Below are positions 1 to 9,038 of a stretch of 13,917 nucleotides of DNA, one piece after another. The position numbers and the translations under genes were made by a program. Location: the NCBI GenBank assembly GCA_965365465.1, contig CBDUBU010000088.1, forward strand, positions 1 to 13,917, given 5' to 3'. Source of the stretch: CBDUBU01 sp965365465. GTDB lineage: Bacteria > Bacteroidota > Rhodothermia > Rhodothermales > DASSAV01. How positions within the stretch are numbered: position 1 is the stretch's first letter; every line of letters starts with the position of its first letter. The notes beneath the pieces are model-generated. The model was not told the DNA's origin, searched no databases, and saw only the letters and a list, made by a program, of their open reading frames with translations.

Positions 1-2
1 AT

Positions 3-395
3 GCTACGCTGGACATCGACCAGCCGATAGCCGACCTGCCGCCGCCGCCGCCGGCCCCTGAGACCGAGACGAAAAAGCAGGAAGAAGTCGAGCCCGAGAT
101 CTTCGTCATCGTGGAGGAAATGCCGGAACTGATCGGCGGCCTGGGATCGATCCAGAGCAAGATCAACTACCCGGAGATCGCGAAGAAAGCAGGCGTCGAA
201 GGCCGTGTGATCGTTCAGTTCGTCGTTGACGAACAGGGCAGCGTGAGCGACCCGGTCGTCGTTCGCGGCATCGGCGCCGGTTGCGACGAAGAGGCCATTC
301 GCGCCGTCCAGACAGCCAAGTTCAAGCCGGGCAAGCAGCGCGGCAAGCCGGTGCGCGTGAAGATGTCCCTTCCGATCACCTTCAAGCTGAAATAA
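3..395 (+). CDS. TonB family energy transducer, C-terminal part (5' end off the window)
   Basis: The reading frame is open from base 3 to a TAA at 393-395, giving 130 residues with no start codon needed, so the gene begins upstream of the window. The visible part opens with a proline run (about residues 13-17 of the fragment) and an acidic/lysine stretch, the usual periplasm-spanning linker of TonB. A compact TonB C-terminal domain follows: YPEIAKKAGVEG, then VIVQFVVDEQGSV, then DEEAIRAVQTAKFKPGKQRG, ending on the PITFKLK strand. TonB passes proton-motive force from ExbB/ExbD to outer-membrane receptors; this domain contacts the receptor TonB box. The N-terminal membrane anchor is not visible. 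Exact paralogue identity cannot be told because these genomes usually carry several TonB proteins. The gene ends 22 bases before a strong hairpin terminator. Confidence 0.9.
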   Translation, partial: ATLDIDQPIADLPPPPPAPETETKKQEEVEPEIFVIVEEMPELIGGLGSIQSKINYPEIAKKAGVEGRVIVQFVVDEQGSVSDPVVVRGIGAGCDEEAIRAVQTAKFKPGKQRGKPVRVKMSLPITFKLK

Positions 396-417
396 GCAAT
401 CTGCGCTTCATGGCGCG

Positions 418-454
418 AAAAAGCCCTCGTTGCGACAGGCAGCGAGGGCTTTTT
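418..454. terminator. Bidirectional rho-independent terminator between tonB and rpiA
   Basis: Bases 418-429 (AAAAAGCCCTCG) are perfectly complementary to 443-454 (CGAGGGCTTTTT). The bases between can extend the stem (430-433 with 439-442, including one T.G pair), leaving a 5-base loop. The A-run on the left and the T-run on the right give a U-tract in both directions. It can therefore end tonB transcripts from the left and rpiA transcripts from the right; the rpiA stop is only 4 bases away. Confidence 0.85.
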
Positions 455-458
455 GAAT

Positions 459-1184
459 TCAGGTACGTTTCGGACCTGCCGGAGAACTCCGTTTCAGGTG
501 ACGGACGGCCCCTCCGATCTCTCCGACAAGCACATCGGTTGCCATTCCTATAAACAGGCCGTGTTCCAGCACGCCGGGTATGTTCCGTATCGTTTGCCCG
601 AGTTGCTGCGGGTGCTCTATGCGATCAAAACGCGCATCCAGGATCCAGAAGCCCTGATCCGTAACGACCGGCCCGTCTTTACGAACCCCCATTCTCAGTT
701 CCGGGACAGCGCCAAGCGCCTTTAGCGCACGAGAGATGGGAGCCAGCGCCATCGGAAGGATCTCTACCGGCAGCGGCATTCGGGTTCCCAGTTGCGCCAC
801 CAGCTTCGAGGGGTCCACCAGCACAACAAAGCGATCTGCCAGCGAAGCGACTACTTTTTCCCGCGTCTGCGCCGCGCCGCGTCCTTTGATAAGGTTGAGA
901 TCAGCGTCCACTTCGTCCGCGCCGTCAAACACGAGGTCCAAGCGCTCCAGGTCATTCAGGGTAACCAGGGGAATGCCATGTTCGCGGGCCAGCGTTTCGG
1001 CAAAAAAAGAGGTAGGTGTACCAACGATCTGAAGACCCTCCTCACGGACGCGCCTCCCCAGCGCGGCGATGGCATACGCCGTCGTCGATCCTGTCCCCAG
1101 GCCGACGCACATTCCTTCCTGCACCAGGCGCGCCGCACGTTCGCCTGCGGCCTTTTTGGCAACTTCTTGCTGTTGGTCAGTCAT
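459..1184 (-). CDS. rpiA: Ribose-5-phosphate isomerase A
   Basis: Interconverts ribose 5-phosphate and ribulose 5-phosphate in the cytoplasmic non-oxidative pentose phosphate pathway. From the ATG at 1184 it has 241 residues, slightly longer than the roughly 220 of E. coli RpiA. Visible motifs are the phosphate-binding GLGTGSTT (28-35), FDGADEVD (86-93) and KGRGAAQTREKV (100-111). Asp87, Asp90, Lys100 and Glu109 keep the same spacing as the E. coli active-site residues Asp81, Asp84, Lys94 and catalytic Glu103. An in-frame TTG three codons upstream (1193) is possible, but the ATG fits the family start better; a GGAG sits three bases before the ATG. It is the last gene of a leftward run, 85 bases after the ABC permease, and ends at the shared terminator. 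A lysine/arginine-rich tail of about 12 residues follows the conserved end. Confidence 0.96.
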   Translation of the reverse strand: MTDQQQEVAKKAAGERAARLVQEGMCVGLGTGSTTAYAIAALGRRVREEGLQIVGTPTSFFAETLAREHGIPLVTLNDLERLDLVFDGADEVDADLNLIKGRGAAQTREKVVASLADRFVVLVDPSKLVAQLGTRMPLPVEILPMALAPISRALKALGAVPELRMGVRKDGPVVTDQGFWILDARFDRIEHPQQLGQTIRNIPGVLEHGLFIGMATDVLVGEIGGAVRHLKRSSPAGPKRT

Positions 1185-1269
1185 ACGCTCCAATTTTCAT
1201 AAGACAGCCTTAAGTTTAACTGATTCAGGCTGAGATATGAAACCCTGGAACGTCGAAGTTCGAAATAAC

Positions 1270-2493
1270 TCACTCATGGCGCAGCGACTGGATGGGATCC
1301 AGCCCGGCGGCCTTGAAGGCCGGGTAAACGCCAAACACCATCGCGATAACGGTAACCATCACGAAACCGGCAACGGCCCAGGCCACCGGAAAAGCCGCTG
1401 TTATATCGAAATAAAGGGCCGTCACGTTGCCAAACAGAACACCGAGCAGGATGCCGGCGATTCCGCCAAGCTGACACAGGAAAAACGCCTCCAGCAGAAA
1501 CTGCCGCATGATGTCGCGGCGGCGGGCGCCCAGCGACTTGCGTATGCCGATTTCGCGCGTGCGCTCGGTGACCGACACCAGCATGATATTCATGATGCCG
1601 ATGCCCGCAGCCAGCAAGGCAATGAGGCCGATGCCGGCGCCTCCTACGGTCAGCGTGCCTGTAAAGGCATCAAAGGTGCTCCGAACGGAATCATTCGTCT
1701 CGATCTCGAAATCATTCTCTTCTCCCGGCGGCACTTTACGGATGGCGCGCATATGGCCGATGACGTGCTCCATGGCGGCAGGGACGGCTTCCGGGCGGTA
1801 GGCGCGCACACTGATCGACGCAATGTTGCGCTCCGCACCTCCGTACACGTAAAACAGCGTCGTGATAGGAGCCACCACCCGGTTGTCCCAACTGAACCCG
1901 AGGAAACTGCCTTTCGGAGACAGGACGCCGACGACCTGGTAGCGGCGTCCCTGAATGAGGATATCCTTTCCCAGCGGCGTCTCATTCGGGAAAAGATCTT
2001 CGGCAACGGCAGAGCCGAGCATCACCACCGAGCGTGCATACTGAACGTCCTGCGCCGAGAGGCTCCGTCCTTCCGCCAGGGTGAATCCGAAATTGACCGG
2101 ATAGTTCTCATCGGAACCCATCAGAAACACATTCGGCTCGGTTTCATGATCGCGGTAGCGCACCGACACCATCGAAAAATCCTCTTCCGGGCTGATCGTG
2201 AGCGGCAGCGTCACCCGTTCTTCCAGGCGCTCCATCTGTTCGTAGGTGATGTTCCTGCGCGTGCGGTCGCGGTTTCCTCCAAAGCGAATGGAAGGATAGC
2301 GGTTGATCGAGAAGGTCGATGTCCCCAGAAAACTCAGGGACTCCTCAAAATAGACTTCGATAACCTTGACGGCGGTTACCGAAGAGATAATCGCAAAAAC
2401 GCCGATAATCATACCGAGCAGCGTGAGCAGCGTGCGCAGCTTATTCGACTGCAACGAGGTCCAGGCCATGCGAAAGGCTTCAAAAAAACCCAT
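1270..2493 (-). CDS. MacB/FtsX-type ABC transporter permease
   Basis: A 407-residue inner-membrane permease of the MacB type. It has one N-terminal membrane helix (about 21-43, after the SNKLRTLL motif), a large periplasmic MacB_PCD-like domain, and three C-terminal helices (about 287-308, 335-360 and 366-390). The cytoplasmic loop ERTREIGIRKSLGARRRDI (310-328) is the FtsX/MacB coupling-helix signature, and the protein ends in the customary PIQSLRHE. Such proteins transmit ATPase work to a periplasmic domain to export peptides, lipoproteins or small molecules; the substrate cannot be read from the sequence. There is no fused ATPase domain. It lies 71 bases after a second permease of the same type, so the two may form a heterodimer. 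The ATG at 2493 has no strong Shine-Dalgarno sequence. Confidence 0.9.
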   Translation of the reverse strand: MGFFEAFRMAWTSLQSNKLRTLLTLLGMIIGVFAIISSVTAVKVIEVYFEESLSFLGTSTFSINRYPSIRFGGNRDRTRRNITYEQMERLEERVTLPLTISPEEDFSMVSVRYRDHETEPNVFLMGSDENYPVNFGFTLAEGRSLSAQDVQYARSVVMLGSAVAEDLFPNETPLGKDILIQGRRYQVVGVLSPKGSFLGFSWDNRVVAPITTLFYVYGGAERNIASISVRAYRPEAVPAAMEHVIGHMRAIRKVPPGEENDFEIETNDSVRSTFDAFTGTLTVGGAGIGLIALLAAGIGIMNIMLVSVTERTREIGIRKSLGARRRDIMRQFLLEAFFLCQLGGIAGILLGVLFGNVTALYFDITAAFPVAWAVAGFVMVTVIAMVFGVYPAFKAAGLDPIQSLRHE

Positions 2494-2564
2494 ATACCGT
2501 CTTTATTGCTGCCGCCCGCGCCTGCTTTACCAGGGATCGAAGGCATGGCAGGTGTTTGCAGTGG

Positions 2565-3803
2565 TTACTCGTACCGGAGCGCATCGATTGGCTCGGCTTT
2601 CGCCGCCGACCAGGCCGGAGCCAGCCCGAAGATGACCCCGATAGCTACGCAGATGCCGAACGCCAGCATCACCGTGCTAAAGGGCAGGTAAGCCGGCATG
2701 ACGGTGCGGATCAGGGCAGTGAGCACAAAAGACAGCAAGGTGGCAATCACTCCTCCGATCATACAGACAATGACCGCCTCGATCAGGAACTGCACGAGAA
2801 TGGTGCGGCGGCGCGCGCCTACAGCCTTGCGCAACCCTATCTCCTGCGTGCGCTCCTTGACCGAAACAAACATGATGTTCATCACACCGATCCCGCCTAC
2901 CAGGAGCGACAACGTAGTCAGAAAGATCCCCACCCCGTAGATTGCCAGCTTCACCGGCGCGAGTTGCTCGCGGAGGGTTTGCTGCTGGTTTATGACAAAG
3001 TCATCTTCTTCGCGCGGATCAAGCTGGCGTGCGGCGCGCAAAATCCCCGTCAATTCATCCTGGGCTGCATCCATCAACTCGGGAGCGCCGACCTTGACCT
3101 GGATCGACACGTCACGGTAGCTCGTGCCATAGAAACTTTTGAACGTATTGAAAGGCATTTTCACCTGGTTATCGTCGGAATTGTCGCCTCCCTGTCCCTG
3201 ACCTTTCTTTTCGAGCACTCCGATGATCTGAAGCGGCTTGCCGCCCACGCGGACCATTTTTCCAAGCGGGTTCTGGGAAGGAAAAAGCATTTCCGCCAGG
3301 TTTGCGCCGATCACACCGACATTTCTCCCGGAACGGTTGTCGAATTCATTATAGAACCGCCCGGAAGACAGTTTTACGGCATGGACCTGCTCGTAGGCGG
3401 CCGTCGATCCTTCAACCCGAACCCGCGTGACCGTTTCGCGCCTCGAGCTGACAGAGCGTCCGGTATCGACTACCGGGATTACTGCTTGCGCGAAGGAGGA
3501 TCGCCTCTGCACCACCTCGACCAGGTCCTCTGTGATGCGGGGCCGGTTGACGTACTCCCACCACTTGAAACTCGGCCCGGTCAGCCATGGCCATTTTTCC
3601 ACATAAAGCACATCAGCCCCCAACTCCGACATATCCTCCTCGAAGTTGCGTTCGATGCCGTTGATGACCGTCACCATGGCCGTAACCGACGTAATGCCGA
3701 TGATGATGCCGAGGGTCGTGAGCACGGCGCGGAGTTTGTGAACGCTGATGGCACGCAGGGCGATGCTCAGTCCTTCACGAAGCTCGTTGAGAAAGTATAC
3801 CAC
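2565..3803 (-). CDS. MacB/FtsX-type ABC transporter permease (start uncertain)
   Basis: Second MacB-type permease, 412 residues from a GTG at 3803. It has an N-terminal helix after VHKLRAVLTTLGIII (about 26-48), a periplasmic domain with a glycine/aspartate-rich insert near the 'KKGQGQGGDNSDD' stretch, the ERTQEIGLRKAVGARRR loop (about 317-333), two or three following helices, and the ending PIDALRYE. The frame stays open upstream to an ATG at 3965 and a TTG at 3977. However, the extra 54-58 residues resemble nothing in the family, and the homology with the neighbouring permease begins at FLNELREG, so I chose the GTG. The longer form would leave only 25-37 bases after the GNAT gene and cannot be excluded. 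No ATPase or MacA-like adaptor is visible nearby. Substrate unknown. Confidence 0.85.
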   Translation of the reverse strand: MVYFLNELREGLSIALRAISVHKLRAVLTTLGIIIGITSVTAMVTVINGIERNFEEDMSELGADVLYVEKWPWLTGPSFKWWEYVNRPRITEDLVEVVQRRSSFAQAVIPVVDTGRSVSSRRETVTRVRVEGSTAAYEQVHAVKLSSGRFYNEFDNRSGRNVGVIGANLAEMLFPSQNPLGKMVRVGGKPLQIIGVLEKKGQGQGGDNSDDNQVKMPFNTFKSFYGTSYRDVSIQVKVGAPELMDAAQDELTGILRAARQLDPREEDDFVINQQQTLREQLAPVKLAIYGVGIFLTTLSLLVGGIGVMNIMFVSVKERTQEIGLRKAVGARRRTILVQFLIEAVIVCMIGGVIATLLSFVLTALIRTVMPAYLPFSTVMLAFGICVAIGVIFGLAPAWSAAKAEPIDALRYE

Positions 3804-4002
3804 GAAAGTTTTGTCGGATGTGGAGTGAGCAGGGCCGGCGGTCCCGTCCGTCGTGGGGAAACGCCTTACGCAGGAGAACTCTCCGGCAATAAAAGCACAG
3901 ATCCGTCCCAACGTAGATACGAGCCGATCCACAGAGAGTTGCGCGAACGATTGCCTGCAGTTCATCAGGTGCGTCAATTACCTGCGCACGCGGCCGTGAC
4001 AG

Positions 4003-4503
4003 CTAGAGTTTCTTCTCGAACCGAAGCCGGTAATCCCGATATACGGCGTTGTAGTCTGCTTTCACGACCCGAAAACCTTCTCTGAGACCCATGACCGTCA
4101 TGCCCGGATGCTTGTTCGGGAAGGTATCGAAGGCCATGCGGACATACCCTTTTGCCAGCGCCCGCTCCATCATTTCGTAAAGCATCATCCGCGCGATGCC
4201 GTGGCGCCGGTATTCAGGCAGCACGCAGCCTTTGGCGCTGTAATACGTGAAGCGGTTTTCCCGATAACCGATCTTGAATCCGGCAGGCTCACGCTCCACG
4301 TACGCGAGCAGCAGCATCAAGTCCTCCCTGTCGAACGTATTGATGATCCGTTGTTCGTCGAAAACAACCGTATTGATCTCCTGAATAATATCCAGACAGG
4401 AAAGATCCACCTCGACAATACGTATCGCAGAGGGCGCTTCCAGGCGGATGCCGGCGCCGGGCGAAGCAACCGCTGCCGAAGAAGTTTGAGGGTCGGAAGT
4501 CAT
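4003..4503 (-). CDS. GNAT family N-acetyltransferase
   Basis: A 166-residue cytoplasmic acyltransferase of the GNAT fold. The acetyl-CoA pyrophosphate-binding motif A is clear: CVLPEYRRHGIARMMLYEMM (93-112) contains the R-x-x-G-x-A loop followed by a helix. The preceding strand PAGFKIGY (73-80) and the following MAFDTFPNKHPG and GLREGFRVV segments match the later core strands. The first 25 residues are alanine/serine rich and probably disordered. The start is the ATG at 4503; the frame runs further upstream but would overlap the helicase gene by a long stretch. The gene begins 10 bases after the helicase stop, so the two are likely co-transcribed. The acceptor substrate is unknown; small-molecule, peptide or protein N-termini are all possible. 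Confidence 0.85.
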   Translation of the reverse strand: MTSDPQTSSAAVASPGAGIRLEAPSAIRIVEVDLSCLDIIQEINTVVFDEQRIINTFDREDLMLLLAYVEREPAGFKIGYRENRFTYYSAKGCVLPEYRRHGIARMMLYEMMERALAKGYVRMAFDTFPNKHPGMTVMGLREGFRVVKADYNAVYRDYRLRFEKKL

Positions 4504-4513
4504 AAAAATACGC

Positions 4514-6571
4514 TTAAAAAGGAAGGAGTGCGGTATCAGTCCCCTCCTGCCGCTCGTCGGAAGAGAGGCGTTCTTCCAGCAAGGCAGGAGCATTTTCCTC
4601 TACGAGGGTCCACGGTTCAAGCAGACGTTCGGGGGTATCTGTGATAAAGCGGCTAGGACTGGACAGATACTCTCCCTGAAAACGACGATACTGAATAACG
4701 GGGTAAGAAATAAAGAGATTCTCTTCAGCACGTGTGACGGCCACATACAACAACCTGAGTTCCTCATCAAGGGCATCCTCGTCCTCAAAGGCATAAACAG
4801 ACGGAAGAACGCCATCGAGCGCGTGGATGAGGAAAACGGTGTTGAACTCCAGTCCCTTTGCCGAATGGATGGTCGAGAGGACCAGCGGCGGCTCATCGCT
4901 GTCAAGCGGCTCGGCATCGAGCGCCGTCAGTTCGATAGGGTCGAGTGCGAGAGAAGACAGAAAATCGGTGCGCCCTTCGAAATTACCGGCCAGGGACACG
5001 AAATGCTCCAGATCCTGCTGTCGTTTCGGATAGTCCTCAAAGTACTTTGTCCGAAGGATCGGCTCATAATACTGAACGATAGTTTCGACTTGCAGGGTCA
5101 GCGAATGGCCGGGCCGGCGAATCGTGCGCAGCATATGGAACAACGCCTTGAGCGCCTCAACGTACCGGGGAGAATAGGGGCGGTTCTCAAGCGCAAACGG
5201 ATCCTCCGCAGCCGACGTAATCCACGTAACGAGATCCTGCGCCGTTTTGGGTCCAACGCCTTCGAGCAATTGCAGGATACGGGTCCAGGCCACCGCATCC
5301 ATAGGGTTCTCGGCTACTCTCAGGTGCGCCGCCACATCCTTGATATGCGCCGCTTCGCTGAGTTTGAGGCCGCCATATTTCACGAAGGGAATATTGCGCC
5401 GGTTAAGTTCTACTTCCAGATCATAGGAATTAAAACTACTCCTGAACAACACCGCCATGCGATGAAGCGGTACGCCCTGTTCGCGCAGATCCAGCAGCAC
5501 CTGGCAAACGAACCGGCTCTCGAAGCGGTCATCCGGCGCAGCGACGATAACGGGAGGGTTTCCGTCTTTTCTGTCGCTGAACAGGTGTTTTTCGTATTTC
5601 CGGCGCGCCCGCATCAGCAAGTGGTTTGCCAGATCCAGAATGGGTTGGGAGGAGCGGTAATTTTGCTCCAGCTTGAGCACCCGTGCGCCGGGGAACTGCT
5701 GCGGGAAAGCGAAGATGTTTCGAGCCTCCGCGCCTCGAAACCGGTAGATGCTCTGAGCATCGTCGCCTACGGCCATGACATTTCCATGCACCGAGGCAAA
5801 CTGCCTCACCAGTGCAGCCTGGAGCCGGTTCGTATCCTGGTATTCATCCACCAGCACCTGCCGGCAGGCAGCACCCACTTCCCGTCGTATCCGGTCTTGC
5901 TGTTCAAAAAGAACGAGGGTTTGCCGGAGCAGGTCGTCATAATCCATCAACCCGTACTGCCGTTTGTACTGTTCGTAATCTGCCTGCAAGGCGCAGAGGT
6001 CGGCGAGGTATTCCACAAATTGCGGATACCTTGCCGCGACGAGATCTTCCAGCGCGAGTTCCCGGTTTACTGCCGAAGAAAACATGGCCTGCAACGTCTT
6101 TTTACGAGGGAACCGCTTTCCGGATCGGTGCAGCCCGGCAGCAGTGCGCAACACATCCAGGACATCGGCTGAATCGGAAGCGTCGAGCACGCTGAAATGC
6201 ACCGGGAACCCGATAAGCGGGGCATACCGGCGCAGCAGGGTAAGGCAAAACGAATGGAACGTCCCACCCCTCACCTTGTGGCAGCGTCCATCGAGCAATA
6301 CGCCGGCGCGGGTAAGCATTTCACGAGCGGCCCTTCTCGTAAAGGTGAGCAGTATGATGTTTTCCGGGGGCGTCCCTGTTTCTACCAGATAAGCTACGCG
6401 GTAGATCAGGGTGCGTGTTTTTCCTGAGCCCGCTCCGGCGATGACCAGCGCCGGGCCGCCGGGCGCAGTGGCAGCGGCATACTGCTGGGGGTTCAGTTCC
6501 CCTGCATAGTCTATGGTCAGATGGACATGAGAAGGCTGAGGATCAGCCTTTAAAACAAAACGGCGTGCCAT
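4514..6571 (-). CDS. UvrD/Rep/PcrA-type superfamily 1 DNA helicase
   Basis: ATP-dependent 3'-5' single-strand translocase and helicase, 685 residues from the ATG at 6571, close to the usual UvrD/PcrA length. All SF1A motifs are readable: Q-motif LNPQQYAA (27-34), Walker A GAGSGKT (46-52), Ia TFTRRAAREM (76-85), II DEYQDTN (242-248), III GDDAQSIYRFRGA (269-281), IV NYRSSQPI (304-311), V STIHSAKGLEF (566-576) and VI LLYVAVTRAEENL (607-619). The family acts in nucleotide excision and mismatch repair, replication restart and removal of RecA from DNA. I cannot say from sequence alone whether this is the main UvrD or a paralogue; it lacks the long C-terminal tail seen in some UvrD proteins. An in-frame TTG at 6592 is an alternative start. 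It heads the leftward block, with GNAT following after 10 bases. Confidence 0.95.
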   Translation of the reverse strand: MARRFVLKADPQPSHVHLTIDYAGELNPQQYAAATAPGGPALVIAGAGSGKTRTLIYRVAYLVETGTPPENIILLTFTRRAAREMLTRAGVLLDGRCHKVRGGTFHSFCLTLLRRYAPLIGFPVHFSVLDASDSADVLDVLRTAAGLHRSGKRFPRKKTLQAMFSSAVNRELALEDLVAARYPQFVEYLADLCALQADYEQYKRQYGLMDYDDLLRQTLVLFEQQDRIRREVGAACRQVLVDEYQDTNRLQAALVRQFASVHGNVMAVGDDAQSIYRFRGAEARNIFAFPQQFPGARVLKLEQNYRSSQPILDLANHLLMRARRKYEKHLFSDRKDGNPPVIVAAPDDRFESRFVCQVLLDLREQGVPLHRMAVLFRSSFNSYDLEVELNRRNIPFVKYGGLKLSEAAHIKDVAAHLRVAENPMDAVAWTRILQLLEGVGPKTAQDLVTWITSAAEDPFALENRPYSPRYVEALKALFHMLRTIRRPGHSLTLQVETIVQYYEPILRTKYFEDYPKRQQDLEHFVSLAGNFEGRTDFLSSLALDPIELTALDAEPLDSDEPPLVLSTIHSAKGLEFNTVFLIHALDGVLPSVYAFEDEDALDEELRLLYVAVTRAEENLFISYPVIQYRRFQGEYLSSPSRFITDTPERLLEPWTLVEENAPALLEERLSSDERQEGTDTALLPF

Positions 6572-7090
6572 GTGATCAAGGCGAAGCAACAAGGAAGGCG
6601 TAACAGAGAATCGGGGACCTACTTGAGTCTTTCATTACCAAACGTCGGGGAGCGCCGTGTGATCCGCTCTGCTCCGGAAGCCAGACTGCGCGCCTGCCCT
6701 CTATCACCCGAACAGGATACGGTCAGACGCGCTGCAATGAAACCGGTCCAGGTTCAATAATAACAGGAACGATTCCCCCTTCGGCGCTTTAATGGATGCA
6801 TACAAAGTAACTTTTCATGCACCATCGTCCGCTTGCCCCTGTATTGCGCTGCGTGAAAGGCATTCCGAGCGGTTTCTTCGTGACGGTGGGCGGAGAGAGG
6901 ATTTTTCACTCGGATTATTCTGGCTAGCCAGTGTCATTCTTCATAGATTGACGACGAATCGTAGAACCGACTTGTGGAAGCGGGACTTTGTTTTGATCGA
7001 CATTTGCACACGTACGGCGACGGCGTCTGCCCCGACTTTTCCGGCCAAGTCCCTCCTCTTTACCCAACGCATGAAAGATCCGCATTTTCG
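6572..7090. other. 519-bp divergent intergenic region between the helicase and parA
   Basis: No gene with recognisable content lies here. The open frames that cross it show no family motif and the one in the parA frame is an upstream read-through. It must carry the promoters for the leftward helicase-GNAT block and for rightward parA, but I could not identify a convincing sigma-70 or Bacteroidota-type (-33 TTG, -7 TAnnTTTG) pair. I saw no full parS palindrome, no cluster of DnaA boxes and no tRNA. Short imperfect inverted repeats such as GAGCG/CGCTC near 6650-6670 are too weak to call. Confidence 0.6.
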
Positions 7091-7978
<888 letters not shown>

Positions 7979-8032
7979 CAGAGTCTCAACTCCACTCATT
8001 CCGGACCCATCTTTTCTCCTATGAACCCGACA

Positions 8033-8054
8033 CCGGCGCCCTGCTGTGCGCCGG
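8033..8054 (+). promoter_or_regulatory. GC-rich hairpin in the parA-parB gap
   Basis: CCGGCGC (8033-8039) pairs perfectly with GCGCCGG (8048-8054) around an 8-base loop, ending 27 bases before the parB ATG. No T-run follows, so it is not a standard terminator. It could slow ribosomes or protect an mRNA end and so set the ParA:ParB ratio, or it may be chance in GC-rich DNA. Confidence 0.3.
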
Positions 8055-8081
8055 GCGCTCATAAAACTACGGATGCTTCGT

Positions 8082-9038
8082 ATGTCTTCCAGAAAAGCTG
8101 TTCTCGGTCGGGGCCTGGATGCCCTGCTGCCTTCGCATAACCCGGAGACAACCCCGGAGGCCGAATCAGGCAGTGAGCTTCCCAAGAGCCGGTTGTATCA
8201 CTTTGAAGATCGCCTGCGCCTGCTCGGACGGGTAGCAGACATTGAGATAGAGTATATCCGGCCCAATCCGTACCAGCCGCGCAAGGACTTTGACGAGAAG
8301 GCTCTGGATGAACTGGCGGCTTCTATCTTGCAACTGGGCATCATCCAGCCGGTGACGGTGCGGGCGCTGGGAGACAACCGGTTTGAGATCATCTCCGGCG
8401 AACGCCGCCTCCGCGCCGCGCGAAGGGCAGGGTTGAAACGCATCCCTGCGTTCGTGCGCGAAGCCGACACCGAAGAAATGCTTGAAATGGCGCTGGTGGA
8501 GAACGTCCAGCGCGAGGCACTCAACCCGATCGAAGTGGCGCTCGGTTACCACCGGCTCATCGAGGAGTGCGGGCTGACGCAGGAGCAGGTTGCCCAGAAA
8601 GTAGGAAAAAACCGCGCCACCATCACCAACACGATGCGGTTGCTGAAACTGCCTCCGCGTATCCAGGCCGGCTTGCGGGACGGCACCATCACGGCAGGCC
8701 ATGCGCGGGCCATGATTGCGATTGAAGATGAGGCCGAACAGATTCGCCTCCTGAAAGAGGTAGATGAAAAGCAACTCTCTGTCCGGGATGTGGAGGAGCG
8801 GGCGCGTGCATGGCAGCAGCGCCACCAGGAACCGGAGACAGCGCCGCAACAACCCACGGCGATTTCGACCCCGACGCGCGATGCCCTGCTGGTGCAGCAA
8901 TTCGCCGATTCACTCCGCTCCTATCTGAGCACCCATGTCAAAATCAGGCGCAAAGACGATGGCAGCGGCGGCCGCATCGAGATTGCCTACTATTCCGATG
9001 ACGACCTGGAACGCCTGATCGAGTTGCTTGCAAAGTGA
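8082..9038 (+). CDS. parB: ParB/Spo0J chromosome partitioning protein (CTPase clamp)
   Basis: Centromere-binding protein of 318 residues that loads at parS and spreads as a CTP-dependent clamp. The N-terminal ALGRGLDALLP-like box (VLGRGLDALLP, 7-17) resembles the ParA-stimulating peptide. NPYQPRKDF (62-70) and GERRLRAARRAG (107-118) mark the CTP-binding domain, with the conserved arginine patch. ENVQRE (140-145) follows, then the helix-turn-helix LTQEQVAQKVGKNRATITN (165-183). A linker of about 25 residues leads to the C-terminal dimerisation strand and helix (about 286-317). The ATG at 8082 matches the family start; an ATG at 8073 and a GTG at 8046 are in frame. A GGA eight bases before 8082 may serve as ribosome binding site. 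The stop overlaps the next start by four bases. Confidence 0.95.
   Translation: MSSRKAVLGRGLDALLPSHNPETTPEAESGSELPKSRLYHFEDRLRLLGRVADIEIEYIRPNPYQPRKDFDEKALDELAASILQLGIIQPVTVRALGDNRFEIISGERRLRAARRAGLKRIPAFVREADTEEMLEMALVENVQREALNPIEVALGYHRLIEECGLTQEQVAQKVGKNRATITNTMRLLKLPPRIQAGLRDGTITAGHARAMIAIEDEAEQIRLLKEVDEKQLSVRDVEERARAWQQRHQEPETAPQQPTAISTPTRDALLVQQFADSLRSYLSTHVKIRRKDDGSGGRIEIAYYSDDDLERLIELLAK

Noticed and set aside
1237..4085. Long + strand open frames (about 484 and 509 codons) opposite the two permease genes
   Set aside because: They are antisense shadows of well-supported permeases, with Arg/His/Gln-rich composition and no domain motifs.
4823..6172. 449-codon + strand open frame opposite the helicase gene
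   Set aside because: The helicase carries every SF1A motif on the other strand; this frame has no recognisable content.
6840..6870. Half-site resembling parS (GTGAAA) near parA
   Set aside because: Only one arm matches; the partner arm of the usual TTTCACGTGAAA palindrome is absent. Similar half-sites elsewhere in the window also lacked a second arm.
7000..7030. ATTTGCACA as a DnaA box in the parA upstream region
   Set aside because: Two mismatches to TTATNCACA and no neighbouring boxes or clear AT-rich unwinding stretch.
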